Notes: a model not told the origin generated them from the sequence alone. DNA of 64,000 bases from Hypericum androsaemum (GCA_963995505.1 OZ023187.1:20064584-20128583); one strand, 5' to 3'; positions 1 to 12,131 are shown, numbered from the stretch's first letter. A program made the numbers and translations.

Positions 1-1347
1 ACTAACTTTCTTAGCAAGTTTAAATTTACGTGTCCTAATCTACCATGCCATAAATTTGAACACTCAGCCAAGTAAGAAGAAGCGTTAACTTTATTTTTAC
101 CGTTAAAGGTGCAATATACAGTTATTACATTCATCTTAAACAGCCCCCTTTCTAGATAACCCTTTCCTATGAATTGACCCACTTTGGTCAGTACAAACTT
201 ATCAGCCTCAAATACAAGCTTAAGACCGGCTTTGCTTAACAGTGAGCCAGAAACTAAGTTCTTGCGGATGTCTAGGACATGCAGCACATCCTTGAGGGTC
301 AGCTCCTTTCCTGAGGTCAACTTCAGGACCACCTTACCCAGACCGACAATCTTGGACGTTGCAGAGTTTCCCATGAACAGCTTTCGGCCGGTGATCGGGA
401 TATAGTTCAAGAACATCTCCTTGTCCGAGCAGACATGGTGGGTAGCTCCTGTGTCCACGAACCACTCTCTCGGATTTTCCACCAGGTTGGCTTCAAATAC
501 CACGGCTGACAGATCCAGCTGGGACAAGTCTTCAGCCAGGTTAGCCTTTCTTTGATCGTCCTTCTTCGGCTGGCGATATTCCTTAGCCATGTGTCCGGGT
601 TTACCGCAGTTGTAGCAATCGCCCTTGATCTTCTTTTTCTTCTTGGGCTCTTGCTTCTCTTGCTTATCTCCGGACTTCTTCCTCTTCTTGCCACTTTTTT
701 CCTCGGCGAGGTGCACGGTGGTCTCAGAGTTGGCCTTATCTTGCCCTACTTCGGACTTTCGATTGTCTTCCTCGATCCTAAGTCTCACGATCAGGTCTTC
801 TAGGCCCATGTCCTTCCTCTTGTGCTTGAGGTAGCTCTTGAAGTCCTTCAAGAGCGGGGGGAGCTTCTCGATCATTGCAGCTACTTGGAAGGACTCGCTG
901 AGTTGTATTCCTTCGGCTTGGATCTCGTGAAGGATCAGCTGCAACTCCTGCACTTGGTCGATGACCTTCTTGGAGTCCACCATCTTGAAGTCGAAGAATC
1001 GTCCGACGATGAATTTCTTCGTCCCGGCATCCTCCGTTTTGTACTTCTTCTCGAGTGAACTCCACAGCTCCTTAGCAGTTTTGGCTTCCGCGTAGATGTT
1101 GTAGAGCGTGTCGTCTAGTCCATTCAGGACGTAGTTCCGGCATAGGAAGTCGCTATGACTCCATGCATCGAGGGCGTTGATCTTCTGTTGATCTGCCTCA
1201 TTTTCCGCTACCTTCGGAGCCTCTTCCTTCAAGAATCGGACCAGGTTGAGCGTCGTCAGGTAGAACAACATCTTCTGTTTCCATCTCTTGAACTCGGTAC
1301 CATTGAACTTGGCCGGCCCTTCGGGGTGCTGAGCTTGTCGATGCCAT
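1..1347 (-). pseudogene. copia gag-protease-pre-integrase, partial, runs off the window
   Basis: The gag start codon is at 1347-1345. A one-base frame difference soon after it separates the ATG from the main gag frame, which then stays open to the window edge. In order it shows gag, a lysine-rich stretch, a CCHC-type zinc knuckle ([14 protein letters not shown], with the last Cys changed to Tyr), the aspartic protease motif [12 protein letters not shown], and the start of the integrase zinc-binding region (WHGRLGHVN near base 30). The sister copy has premature stops where this one is open, so this is the less damaged coding copy, but the knuckle loss and N-terminal frameshift argue against full function. 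Confidence 0.75.
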
Positions 1348-1375
1348 CTTCAAGTACACAATCTCGTCTTACGAT

Positions 1376-1997
1376 TGTTGTTTGTCGGAGGATTGGTGTA
1401 CTTGATTAGGATCTACGGCAGTCGAGGCAAGTGTTGGAACTTTCGGACTCTTGTAAGTGAAGAACGGGGGAGAGAAGAAGAAGACAACAATGCCTATATG
1501 GATGCACTTGCTGCTGGGATGAGGATAATGGCAAGGGGGCAGGGCTATTTATAGGCTGGAGGAGGCAGGGAGGCAGCCACCCCGAAGGGACGCGTCCATT
1601 CGGCCGGCAGGCTGGCTGGCTGCGCTCTTGACCCTTCGGTGGCTTCTGGATCCTTCCAGGCGCGCCCAAGCTGCGCTGGCGCCCCTTCGGTCTTCTGAAA
1701 ATCTCCTGCACATTCTTGCCTGTCGCACGTGCGAAGTGCCAAGTGCGCCACAAAGCGCCCATTGCGACGCGTGCGCGTGCTCGGACGGTGCGAAGCACCG
1801 TCCTCGCAACTAGCAGTGGGTCAGCCTTTAGGTAGTCAATCAAGTTGAGAGGTAAGGAGAGGAATTCCTTACAAACAAGGAAATCCTCCTTGCTCTATTT
1901 AATGTGGTACACATCCACTCCTTAACTTGACTTTAGGCCTTCCACTTGGGTCTTTCCAATTTGGGCCAAATGCATTACATATGCATTCAACCCAACA
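1376..1997 (-). repeat. 5' LTR of the left copia element
   Basis: Starts TGTTGGG and ends CAAACAACA on the minus strand, matching the LTR at 14790-15632. It contains a TATA-like CTATAAATAG near 1540-1552 and the same GC-rich middle as the sister LTRs. It is about 220 bp shorter, so an internal part has been lost or never gained. Confidence 0.75.
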
Positions 1998-2075
1998 TAT
2001 TATATATTACAAATCGGCCAAACTTGCATCTTCTTCTGTGAGTCTTTATATGGGCTGAATATGTAATTATTTCAA

Positions 2076-2150
2076 CTAAATAAAAGGAAATATGTCCCGC
2101 TCTGCATCAACGAGCTTCCACAGAAATTTGTTGAACACTTGGATGTCTTC
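2076..2150 (-). pseudogene. UbiA prenyltransferase relic C: isolated last exon
   Basis: After a good acceptor (TATGCAG) the minus strand encodes 24 residues and a stop. They include FNKFLWKLVDAE and end in IFPFI, and are nearly identical to the last exon of gene A (FYKFLWKLVDAEWAIFPFI). Homology to gene A extends upstream through intron 9 to about 2535 and then stops abruptly. No other exon of this copy was found between 2535 and gene A. What follows, 2536-2830, instead matches 63265-64000, beyond the 5' end of gene B. The simplest reading is a third tandem gene that lost exons 1-9. Confidence 0.8.
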
Positions 2151-2535
2151 CTGCATAGTGAACCCAGTTTTTCGGTTTAACATTCAAAATTGAGACTTCT
2201 GACTAAGATAAAGTAACATTTTCGAGTTGATTAAAATACCATAACTCCTTATGACTTTTCCTTAATGACTAATGTAATCCGTACCAGTGGGACTCAAATG
2301 AAAAGAGAGGGTTTGACTATTGACTTTTCGCATATCACCTTCCTGAGACAAAATTTAGTATAAGCAGGTTCTAATGATATGATGGGGCTAATTCAAACCG
2401 CCAGGCTAAAATAAGAATATCCCTCGAACTATGTTAAATATTTTTTAAAATCTTTTAAAAATTTTACACAACTCGAACAAGAAGTAGTTGTCTAAGTTAA
2501 TGTTTGGATACCATGTGGTATAAAAAAAATATTTT
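2151..2535 (-). other. intron 9 remnant of prenyltransferase relic C
   Basis: AT-rich sequence that parallels 6537-6925 in intron 9 of gene A almost base for base with small gaps (shared landmarks: the CGGTTTAACATTCAAAAT run, the GACTTTTCCTTAATGACTAATGTAA stretch, and the GTTTGACTATTGAC stretch). It holds no coding sequence of its own. Confidence 0.75.
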
Positions 2536-2830
2536 CTGGGTCAAAATCTTATCCAAATCTATGCATATTTTTTTCTGCATTGGGTTAAGATGTTACTTAC
2601 TCTAGATTGGAAAAACTCGTATTGTGGAGTCCTTTTTTTGTTTTCAAAAGAAAATAAACACGTGAAATTATACATCCTCTTATCAATGTCTTCAATTGGA
2701 AATGACGAATACTTTGATCAATTTGTAATAAAATTATTTTAGCAGAGGTCTTGAGTTTGACCATTGAAAACGTATAACATAGAAGAATTTAGCCACTAAT
2801 CAAATATTATATCTATTTTAAATTTAGATT
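2536..2830. repeat. duplicated segment, copy 1 (empty hAT site)
   Basis: Matches 63265-63346 plus 63798-64000. The second copy is interrupted by a 443-bp hAT-type insertion at 63347-63789, while this copy has a single uninterrupted CTCTAGAT at 2600-2607. The match runs to the right window edge, so its true length is unknown. Confidence 0.8.
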
Positions 2831-3330
2831 AATTAATTCAGTAAATATCTTAATCTACATAATTTCAACTAAAATGCATTGAAATGGAAACCTTACTACT
2901 TTAATATGAACGGTGCAATTACGCAAGGAAAACTTTGGTTGTTGCGAAAGCATAAGACGTCAGACTAATATTCTAAGTCCACTATAAACAAACAAAATAA
3001 CGCTCCAAGTCAACTGCATATAGCATTGTCCGTTTCACTACCAAAAACCAAATAAACCCATCCATTATTTCATCATAGCATAATAAATACAGGTACATTG
3101 GTTTACGTAGTCGGGCGTTGTCGCGTTGAAGTGACAAACGTGGGGTGTAAAGTGTAACCCGACTAATTTTAGTATGGTCATTTCATATATAGTAAAAATA
3201 TTTGGATCATTAATTTTACAAAAAATCTAAGAAATAGAAAGTATCTTAGGACTCACCACTGTCACTTCACAAAATGGGGAAATTTGCACAATTAATCAAG
3301 ATTCGTAAAATTCATCATAGATATACAAGT
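2831..3330. other. AT-rich intergenic stretch, nothing recognised
   Basis: No open frame with recognisable protein similarity, no RNA gene and no clear repeat border was found. It may continue the duplicated segment beyond what the window's right edge allows me to compare. Confidence 0.4.
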
Positions 3331-3339
3331 GAAATCTAT

Positions 3340-3847
3340 TTGTAACCAAGCAAGACTAGTTAGAATTTGTCGTGATTGTTGCATTTTCTTTTCTGGCACA
3401 CATTTTGAAAAAACTCCAAAATTTTCCAAGATGCGTGTGAGTGAAGGCAAAATACGTTAGAAAAGGCTCTTGTTGGTCTATGGAGATAGCCAGTCGGATC
3501 TCGGGATGTTATATTTGGTATCAGAGTAAAACATCGGCTAGAACAGTGTGGTCTGGGGATTGAACACACATGAAAATGAGGGATTCTGGGATTGTCTGTA
3601 TTTGGCGCGACGAGATTGTCAGGTATTTAAGGAAGAATAAATGTGATACCCCGTAAATGATATCTTCTCTCTGAAAGCCTTTACGATTTGATTGCACCTA
3701 CTTTTCTAGCACACAACTTGAAAGAACAATTTTAAGATAGGTAACCTCCTAAGAAGTTTTCGGGATGCATGTGTAGGAGGAAAAAATACGCTGAAAATGG
3801 CTCGTGTTTGCTTGTAGAGATGGTCAGTCAGATCACGAGACGTAACA
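3340..3847 (+). mobile_element. TRIM-like short LTR element relic
   Basis: Two diverged direct copies of a roughly 200-bp sequence (about 3340-3513 and 3642-3847) flank a very short middle. Directly after the first copy is TTTGGTATCAGAG (3514-3526), the usual initiator-tRNA-Met primer site, and the second copy starts TGTGATACCCC and ends GTAACA. Shared landmarks are the TTTTCT(G/A)GCACACA stretch and the GGAGAT.G.CAGTC.GATC stretch. There is no coding sequence. Borders of the first copy are worn. It could instead be the edge of a larger Ty3/gypsy element. Confidence 0.45.
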
Positions 3848-4415
3848 GTTTCTATACAGCTTCACAACCAAGCTGAGCCAAGCAACTGGTAGCCTTAGAA
3901 ACAACTTCCACACTTCAGTAGGAGCTATGCAAACTTCTAAAGATGGCTAGATTGAATTATGATGCATCTAATTTGGTGAAAATGGTTCTATATGAGTTTT
4001 GTTAGGGGCGCTCACTTGCAATCTTGGTTTGTGCATGATGTGTCATTATTTTTGTCTGATATATTATTATTTTTATCTAATGTGCACAATAAAAAAATTG
4101 CAACAACACATCAATCAATATTAATGACATATCATACAAGATCAACAACACATCATTTTTCAAAAGAAAAAATACAATGACACATCAGTTTTCGAAGACA
4201 CATCATTTTTAAAGGAAAAAATACAAAGGCAAATTAGTTTTCAAAGTCAAAAATACAAAGACACATATTTGAAAAATAAAAGCCACGTCAATTTTAGAAG
4301 GCAAAATAAAAATGCACATCAGTTTCTAAATGCAATTAGTTTCCAAAAGTAAAAACATATGAGTTTATGGATTTTTCTAATATGAAATTCAAGGCTGTCA
4401 AAAATATGTTCAAAG
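3848..4415. other. AT-rich intergenic stretch with loose internal repetition
   Basis: Between 4130 and 4350 the phrases GACACATCA and AAAAATACAA recur irregularly, suggesting decayed tandem repetition. No gene was recognised. Confidence 0.35.
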
Positions 4416-4571
4416 ATGCCTTGGATCGTCGTGGGTCTGACATGCCTTGGATCATCGTGGGCTTAACAAGCCTTGGATTGTCGCGGATTTGACATGCCTT
4501 GGATCCTCATGGGTTTGATAGGCCTTGGATCGTCGCGGGTTTGACATGTCTTTGATCGTCGCCAATGCAAT
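4416..4571. repeat. tandem repeat, 26-bp unit, six copies
   Basis: Six consecutive 26-base units of the form ATGCCTTGGATCGTCGTGGG plus six bases, with a few substitutions each and no length change. The last unit is the most diverged. It lies inside a stretch that seems to belong to an LTR-retrotransposon remnant. Confidence 0.85.
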
Positions 4572-5340
4572 TTGCCAAAGATCGTCGCTCGTGTTGGGAG
4601 TGGCTCGATCGTTGCCCATGTGACCTATAAGCCAGTTGTCGGCCATTTCGACTCTAGTTGTCACCTCGTTCATCTTGGATCATTATTGAGGAAAAATCAT
4701 CTTGGGCAAAAAAAAGATTTCGTAATGACACTAAACTCTGTGTCGATATGGCTTCAAGAGACGGTGTTAGAGCAGACTTGAAGAGAATTAGAGGAGCTCA
4801 AGGACACCCGATGCACTCGGACTATCAAGAGTTAGAAGCAAATAGGGAGTCTACAAAGGACGAGATAAGCTCGAAGGGACCAGATTTTCTCGGGTTAGTG
4901 AAGTCATACACGTACTCAGATTTTAGAAGATATGAATACGTTGAAGGCGGGTGGACTTTTGGAGGCCGAAGGAGTCCAAGTCTGACTAGGATAAGCATTA
5001 GAGGAGAATGGGTTTTTGGTCATTATGTCCGACTAGAACACGGCTTAGGGTAGGAAGCTGAGTAGCTTTTCAATTTACTATATAAGCAAGGCATGTGGCA
5101 TATACATAGAGACCACAAATCACCTACACACATACCCAAGCTTTGCTTTACTCTTTTTATCATTTTTGGTTTCGTTCGGGTTTCATTTGTTTCTTCCAAT
5201 AATGAGACGTTCCTACCCACACTTTTTCTCCCTCGCATTAAACCGACATTGGGACGAGCACTCCGGACCGTCTTTGAGATTGATTTTCGTTCTCCCAATT
5301 TTTCACTCAACAGCCTTCCCGTCGGCAAAATATGTGTTTT
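4572..5340. mobile_element. probable LTR-retrotransposon remnant
   Basis: The end of this stretch (5245-5320: CCGACATTGGGACGAGCACT followed by CCGGACCGTC and later CTCAACAGC) matches 58168-58240 inside intron 4 of gene B (CCGACCTTGGGACGACCACT, CCGGATCCGTC, CGCAACAGC). Both are preceded by TATATAAG/TATATAAAG-like boxes and short exon-like leaders, as at the end of a plant LTR. No reverse transcriptase is present in either copy. Family assignment is inferred only from this shared end. Confidence 0.4.
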
Positions 5341-5344
5341 GATC

Positions 5345-5722
5345 TGCTGCTACTGTTATGTCAAAATGGCATAACATGTTATGTCAGAATAACATACACC
5401 GTTAATATTTAATAATACTTATAATAAAAAATTAAATAATACTCAAACTTTGGCATATGCTCTATTATGTCAAAATGGTATAACCTTTTATGTCAAAATG
5501 ACATGCATACTTAATATTTAATAATAAAAAATTAATTAATTAATTAATTAAATTATACTCTATTATGACATGCCATGTTATGTCAAAATGACATGCACCA
5601 TAAATATTTAATAATATTTATAATAAAAAATTAAATAATACTCTAATAATGGCATAACGTGTGATGTCAAAATGATATAACTTGTTAATTAAAACGATGT
5701 TATTTCAAAATGACATGCACGA
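5345..5722. repeat. AT-rich tandem repeat, about 110-bp period
   Basis: Three to four degenerate units, each containing TATGTCAAAATG(G/A)CAT(A/G) followed by TTAATATTTAATAAT and AAAAAATTA. Many units are their own imperfect palindromes (TGTCATTTTGACA-like). It appears to be the core of an inverted-repeat element whose right end is GCACCGAATCC at 5925-5935. Confidence 0.6.
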
Positions 5723-6461
5723 TCAAACTAATTTTTAAAATTTGAAAAAACTAATTTTAAAAAAATTAATGAAGTGCATGTTGTAAAAAAACCCCTCTCT
5801 GATGCGTGGTCCCCCCTCTGTGATGCGGGCGTGACTTTGTCCTTTTGGCCTTATTATTGAATAAATAACAAAAATGTCACTCTTCCTTTTGATCCAAACG
5901 GTCCAGAAAAATTCATTCCGCACCGAATCCAGGACCTAGAATAAATTGCTTTGCTGACTGAGCATTGAATTTTAAGTTGTTAAGCATTAGATTTTTTTTC
6001 TTACTTTGTGTGACTCTCACTCAGCATTGAATTTTAAGTTGTTCCGTGACCAGCTGGAATTTTTTTATAGTTAAATCAATTTTAATTGATAAAAAAGTGG
6101 GTACGGTAAAACTACTAATGCCAAAAAGTTTAATTGCCATGCTAATGACTAATGAGAATTGAGAACTGTAATAAACTTTGGTCATGTCATATAGAACATT
6201 AATTTTGTTGTACCGTAATAAACTAATGATCATGTAAAAAAAATATTTCAAGTATGTTACTATCTTATTTTTGAAACACGACAAGTAGAATACAGCCAAG
6301 AGATTATGTAATACTCGAAACTTAAGATAACATTAAAATTCAATACAATCGCTAGTCTCTAGATAGAAAATGCATAAGAAAAGAAAAAAAAATCGGAATT
6401 TGTCTTGTTTGTTGTATATTACAAATCGGCAAAACTTGCGTCGTCTTCTGTGTCTTTGCAA
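5723..6461. other. 3' flank of gene A, no gene recognised
   Basis: Includes the probable right end of the 5.3 kb repeat element (to about 5935) and an AT-rich stretch downstream of the gene A stop. The TATATTACAAATCGGC stretch at 6413-6429 is shared with the 3' flank of relic C. No canonical AATAAA lies just after the gene A stop. Confidence 0.4.
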
Positions 6462-9400
6462 CTAAATAAAAGGAAATATGGCCCACTCTGCATCAACGAG
6501 CTTCCAGAGAAATTTGTAGAACATTTGGCTGTCTTCCTGTATAGTGAAACCAATTTTTCGGTTTAACATTCAAAATCGAGATTTCTGACTAAGATAAAAT
6601 AACACTTTCGAGTTGATTATAATGCCATAACTCCTTATGACTTTTCCTTAATGACTAATGTAACCCGTACCAGTGGGACCCAAATGTAAAGAGATGGTTT
6701 GACTATTGACTTTTTGCAAATTACCTTTCTTACACAAAATTTAGTATATGGCTATAAGCAGGTTCTAATGATATGCTGGTGCTAATTCAATCACTCGAGT
6801 AAAATAAGAATAGCCCTCGAACTATGTTATATTTGTTTTAAAAATTTTGAAATTTTTCAAAAAGTTTACACAACTCGAACAAGAATTAGTTGTCTAAGTT
6901 GATGTTTGGATACTACGTGGTATAACAAAAAAATATTTTTTAATAAAAAAGTAGCAGTACAGACCTTGTTATATTTTGCCTTTTCCAGCTTCCAAACCTG
7001 GGATGAAAAAAATTAAAGATACAATTAGACCTTTATTAATATTAAATTGCATAAAATGGTAACCTTCATTTTTTTTGAAAAATATTTAAATGGAAAGGAA
7101 ATCAAAGTTATATTGCAAACCTGATAAGCTAGGATACAAGCCATGGCAATATGTGCCGGTATCATCACGGCTTGTTGAAAAACCTGATAAAATAAGAATT
7201 ATTAATCATTCAGACAATTTGTAATACCATACATCTAGTGATAGACAAATCTTGATTTAAGTTGGTTAAGACTTTAGATTGTGGAAGCTTTGACGCTAAT
7301 TACCTGAGGATTTTTTATAGCCATTATGATTGCAAAAATATAGTTATGCATCAGAATACCAGAACCCAGAAAAGCAATGGCTCTTTTTCCAAACATTACT
7401 GCAAGAGTATTCACCCCAAATCTGCAAAGTATGAGGCAATAAAGCTAATTTAAGAAAGACGGTAGTGGCCAATCTACTATATATTGTATTACCTTATGTA
7501 ATTAAATTTTACGGCAGTACAAATGGATTTAGCGTAATTAAAATAAATTCAAGCTTACTTGCGATCTCCTTCCACGTCGGGAAGATCTTTTAGTATACAA
7601 ATCGTAGCATGAAACACGGTTGTGAATGTCGTGATGAATATCACCGGTAAGCTGCAAAGCAGGTTAATTGTGTCCATAACAAAGAGTTAAATGCGTTTAA
7701 TTCATGGAATTGAACGAACAAATAAATTATACTAATGTCTCTAAATATCCGTGTTTTGGGAAAATTTACAAGAATATTTGGAACTCGATAGATAATTTTT
7801 AATCGATGCTCGGCAACAAAAAAAGTTACATTTCGGTTGCTTGAGAAAAGCAACAACATACAACAAAAATTACATAATTACACATAGCAAAAACAAATAG
7901 CCTCACATGTTAAGCCGCAATGATAAAAAGTATAATCAGTGGCGACGAGACATATATATATTTTTAATGCATATGAAAAATATTTATTAAAAATTTGGAT
8001 AAATTTTATGTGTATACTTAAGAAAAAATTAAATTATCCCCAAAACGCCACGAGTTTATACAGTAATGACGAAGCACCTCAATTGGAAAGGAAGTCCTAT
8101 AATATGTCTAGCAGCACCGTACGCAGAGAAATTGTTCATAAGTCCCCATACCTGCACAAAATCAAACAACATTATAAATCATAATCCAATACATATAAGA
8201 AATAACATCATATTAATTATGTCACAATTTCGAGTCTTATGAACGATTATAATGACCAGAGCAAACTCGACTTAGAAAGTCTCCGGTGTAAGATCTCATA
8301 GTATCTGGCTTAGTTCAAATTATAAGAAAAAAAATCTACGTACCAACCCACTAAAAATTGCTCCAGCAGAAGTTCTCTTGAGCCTGATTGGAGGAGCATT
8401 GTATATGTATACGAAGAAGAATTTGATGCAAATGCAAGCCATTAGGACTTTGGACTGTACAAATGCAGAAGTCAATATTCCGATGAAAAAATAACTCATC
8501 ACCAGAGACCTGGCCAGTCCCAATGGCAGATCCCCAGATGCTAGAACCAAGTCAGGTTTGTTGATCCTGCAAGTTAATTAAAATTATCAATAACTCGGGT
8601 TCATATTCACCCAAAGACAAAGTTCTTTCGCTTATAAACAAGTCTGTCGAATACCTATCTATATCGATGTCATAGAGTTGGTTAAGGCCATTGTTATAAG
8701 CTACTGTACTCAACACAGCAACAAAAATCGCAACTGCCTTTGGTAGCAGAGACCACTTGAGCAATTCTGGGCTCTCCATGCACGTTCTTCCCATGTAACC
8801 CCTATCCAAACATTAGCAAAAAAAATACCAACTAGTCAATATATAAGTATTTGTGCATAGCCAAAGACTCGTAGCCCAATAACATAAGGCGTTATAAATA
8901 TGTATGAGGTCCAATGCTCAAACTCTGACATATATTATGGTGTAAAAGTTATCTTTAAAAAAAGTATTTGTGAACAATATCTAGGAATGTAGCAAGTGTT
9001 AATTATAATTTGATAGGGCATTTAGTAAGTGTGACAATATACAATCATAAAGTAATTAATTGTTGTTTCTAAAAAAGTAATGAATTGTTGCTTACATGCA
9101 TAACATAAGTATCCCAATCATGGCGTAAGGCCTCAAAAATTTCACCAACACATCATTGTAGTTCAATTTCCTCTCGGGAGCAAAGTCATTTGTTTCTTCA
9201 ACTTGCTTGGCTTTGGCCTGGACAGAAATAATACCAATATGACAACGAATATCGAAATCGTGGAAATAATTTATTTCCAAAACACGTAAAAATATATGTA
9301 AATGACTTAAATACCCCAAACTGAAAGGCCCTAGAGTCATGATATATGTCCAAACAGTACAGTGATCGAGCTGAAAGAAACGTCTGAAAACATTTAGAAG

Positions 9401-12094
9401 ACATATCAGATGATATGGTTGGGTTGGCTGTCAATTTGGTCCGGTGAGCGAAGACGTTAGGGTTTCATTACACACCCGCTGGGCCGGCCGAGGGGAAGCC
9501 TTGTCGAAGGACGGCCGAGGAGGCCCCGAGCGAACTTTAATTTCTCTTGGATCTCTTGCTAGTGACGTAGGCATCCACCACGGAGCAGTGTTGGGTGAAA
9601 AAAATCACGAAAGGAGCCTAAGCTCCAACCAGAGGGAAGGTTGTCGACAAAAACAGAGATGTTGGCCACCATTTCTGGAAGGGGAAGAAGACACCACCTC
9701 CACCCCCAAACAAGGAGGTGAGGGGCGGCGGTGAGACCCTCATTGTTTGGCGCAATGGATGGGGTTAATTAAAGGCGGTATGCTGACGAAGGTGTTGTTC
9801 GTAATATTTGGGTCAGTTACGTGAAGTATTTGGAACCACATAATCTGCGATTGAGAACTTCTCTAGCATTCCATTATCTATCACTGACAAAAATGGATGA
9901 ACTAGGCTAATCTGTCTAAGGAAATAAACTATCAGGATATGTTAATCTATCTGCAGTCGGCTGGCGTTTGATGATCTCGCTTCCTGCTCTTGTCTTTTGG
10001 GCGCCTACTTTGGGTCATTCCGCTCCCCTGCAATTTTGGCCGTTGCTTGCTCATGTTGGGCTCTCTTTTTGGGTAGGCATTGTATGTGTGTTTTGACAGC
10101 AAACATGATCGTTGTCTGGTGGTGCAACACCTCTGGGGAACACCACTTGGGGATTTACTAGTATTAGTACTCTAATTATTCCTAGCACTTATATTTTTAA
10201 TAAAGAAATTTTACCTATAAAATAAACCGTGCACTGTTTCGTGGACTCAGTTGCAAAAAGATTTGAAAAGTGAGTACCGGAGTGAAAAATTACTAGAATG
10301 GAACGCCGCGCCCTCCAACGTGGCAACGTGAGGGATGGGCAGGCGATAGAATTGACCAAACAGCAACTAGATTAGTGCCAAGCAATCTTTCCAAAAAAAA
10401 GATTAATGACAAGCAAAATTAGGTTTTTTTAATTATGATATTTATTATCGACTCTATTTTAGGTTAAATTTTTTAATTAAAAAAATTTATTCGTAAAATT
10501 AAATTTAAAATCTTCTTAAGAGAATATAATTTATTACCACTTGCTCCTAATAAAACAAATTAGTTTATTTGAAATGGAGAGATAGAAACAAATAGGAGAG
10601 CAAATTTAAAACACTCAAATTAGTTTAGTTGTGTGCAAATTGATCGGTACTAAATTCAACTTTTACAAAAAAAATTAGTAAATGTTGTTCTGTAATATAT
10701 GTTGAATCTATGCTTGAAGCTCGTACAAGAAATAAGGTATTTTACGTATCAAAAAAGAAAAAGGGTGTTCAAGGATACTTTCTTATTATTAAAACACAAA
10801 CTTCGTTGAGTGACACATATTATGAATAGATTTATTACAGCATGGCAACAATTATTTGTTTTGATGGTAGTATTTTTTTTAAAATTATATGCCTTTTATT
10901 GACCGTTAAGTCAACACTCATTTGGGAGAGACATATATATGTATCAACGATTTTGATTTTTTTTAAACTAGAGATTTTATTATGTATACGTGTATATTTT
11001 TGACTAAAACCATATAAATGGGATGGATAGACATGTCCACGAGTATTTATAAATTTATAAGTGTTGAATTCTCTCGTACTATAAACACAGAGCTACTATC
11101 ACAATTTCGTTAAAAAAATTTATCGTGATCAAATTCTTTGAAAAAAATCACACAAAAAAGAGCGTCGAGCGTTGGTACTTCAGATACATAATTCAACACT
11201 CTAAACACTTGATTTTGTTACGTCAATGCAACTCAAACCTTGGAGATTTTGATCTCATTTAATTTCCAAAAGTTTCTTCAAGGGAAAAAGGTAGGATACT
11301 AATTTTTAAAAAGATTTTATGATGATGTGGTGTATCCATGCTGAAGTATATGCTATGTTAAAATATAGGGTTCTTTTTGTCGGGGTACTCTTTTCCCGCT
11401 TTGATTTTTTTCCAGTGAATTTTGTAGGGTGTGATTTTTTTTGGGTAAAAGGATTGGTATATATTAACTCCAGTTACAACCAATGGTAGCCTCTAGTTTG
11501 TGCGCCTACACAGTTAGTACCCCTCAACTAAATGATTTTATGTACAAAATAAGATCCTAGTGGTCGAATTCCGAGATGAAATTTGACCACTGCAACCATA
11601 CGTAAGTTCGGAGGAGGATTAAATGAGTAAGAAGTTCATGATTACAACTCGCTCCTTAAAAAATCACACTATTCTGGTTGAGCCATAGTCTCCAAAGTGG
11701 GACGATGTTATAATTTTGACTCGGGCGAAGATTGCAACCTCGAAAGAGAGAATTCTATTCTTAGTTGGTTGTAAATATTATAAATAATAAACTTTACTTA
11801 AAAAAAAGTTCATAATGTGCTAATTCGACTTGGGAGCATGCTACATAAACCAAAAAAGAAAGTCGCATAAGACATGATATTTACCTTAATGAAAGGATTG
11901 GAGTTGCGCCCATAATGTATATTATTTGGGAAGCTATTTTTTGTGGTCCGATATAAGATATGGTCTCGAGAACATATTTTGGGTATGCAAGTAACTTTTG
12001 ATGGGATGAAAATACTTGTAATATTCTTTTCATGCAAAGAAGATGACCCCCTTGCAATTGAAAATAGAGCAAGTGATTTACGGGAGAGCTCCAT
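6462..12094 (-). CDS. gene A: plastid UbiA-family aromatic prenyltransferase, 10 exons, 385 aa
   Basis: Membrane enzyme that would transfer a prenyl group from a prenyl diphosphate to an aromatic acceptor in the plastid. Exons: 12094-11885, 9217-9096, 8801-8655, 8566-8344, 8151-8078, 7651-7559, 7421-7304, 7183-7121, 6997-6965, 6536-6462; all introns are GT-AG and all phases agree, giving no internal stop. Residues 1-70 are a Ser/basic-rich plastid transit peptide starting MELSRKS; gene B starts MEFSRTS at the same place, which decides this start over the upstream Met at 12130. The first Asp motif NQLYDIDID is at 151-159, followed by INKPDLVLASGD; the second, KDLPDVEGD, is at 280-288. Between and after them are hydrophobic helices, and the end is FPFI. 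Length and plan fit the homogentisate-prenyltransferase-related plant family that also makes flavonoid, coumarin and acylphloroglucinol products. Acceptor and donor cannot be told. Intron 1 is 2.7 kb. Exon joins are by eye. Confidence 0.85.
9218..11884 (-). other. intron 1 of gene A with probable repeat cargo
   Basis: 2.67 kb. The part 9430-9770 is strikingly GC-rich for its surroundings and 9950-10165 resembles neither intron nor gene; together they look like inserted repeat sequence, but I recognise no protein. At 11437-11475 a run of T followed by GGGTAAAAGGATTGGTAT resembles the reversed 3' tail of a plant LINE, a form also seen at 63042-63070. The rest is plain AT-rich DNA. Confidence 0.45.
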
Positions 12095-12131
12095 CGTCAC
12101 TGATATTGAAAAAGGCAATTGGATGGGCAAA

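Larger units (their letters stand above)
1..1997 (-). mobile_element. Ty1/copia LTR retrotransposon, 5' part, truncated by window edge
   Basis: Minus-strand relative of the complete element at 14790-20924. Read on the minus strand it begins at 1997 with TGTTGGG, runs through one LTR to 1376, then into gag and the start of pol, and leaves the window at base 1. It abuts the 3' flank of the prenyltransferase last-exon relic: gene A has the same flank at about 6412-6440 without an insertion, so the element inserted just downstream of that relic gene. The other LTR lies outside the window, so no target duplication can be checked. Its LTR is shorter than that of the sister copy (622 against 843 bp). 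Confidence 0.85.

Noticed and set aside
407..1065. Minus-strand Arg/Lys-rich frames at 407-694 and 778-1065
   Set aside because: They are frame-shifted shadows of the copia gag that runs to the window edge.
1406..1843. 145-codon minus-strand frame over the left LTR, and similar frames at 14953-15335 and 20177-20663
   Set aside because: All lie in LTRs of the same family in differing frames; GC-rich LTR sequence explains them.
4658..5374. Frames of 131, 101 and 93 codons around 5 kb
   Set aside because: Overlapping on both strands, no similarity recognised, and inside a probable LTR remnant.
12094..12130. Upstream Met of gene A (12130) and of gene B (62214) as start codons
   Set aside because: The two genes share no sequence before MELSRKS/MEFSRTS but align from there on; the upstream codons lie in the likely leader or over the pyrimidine patch.
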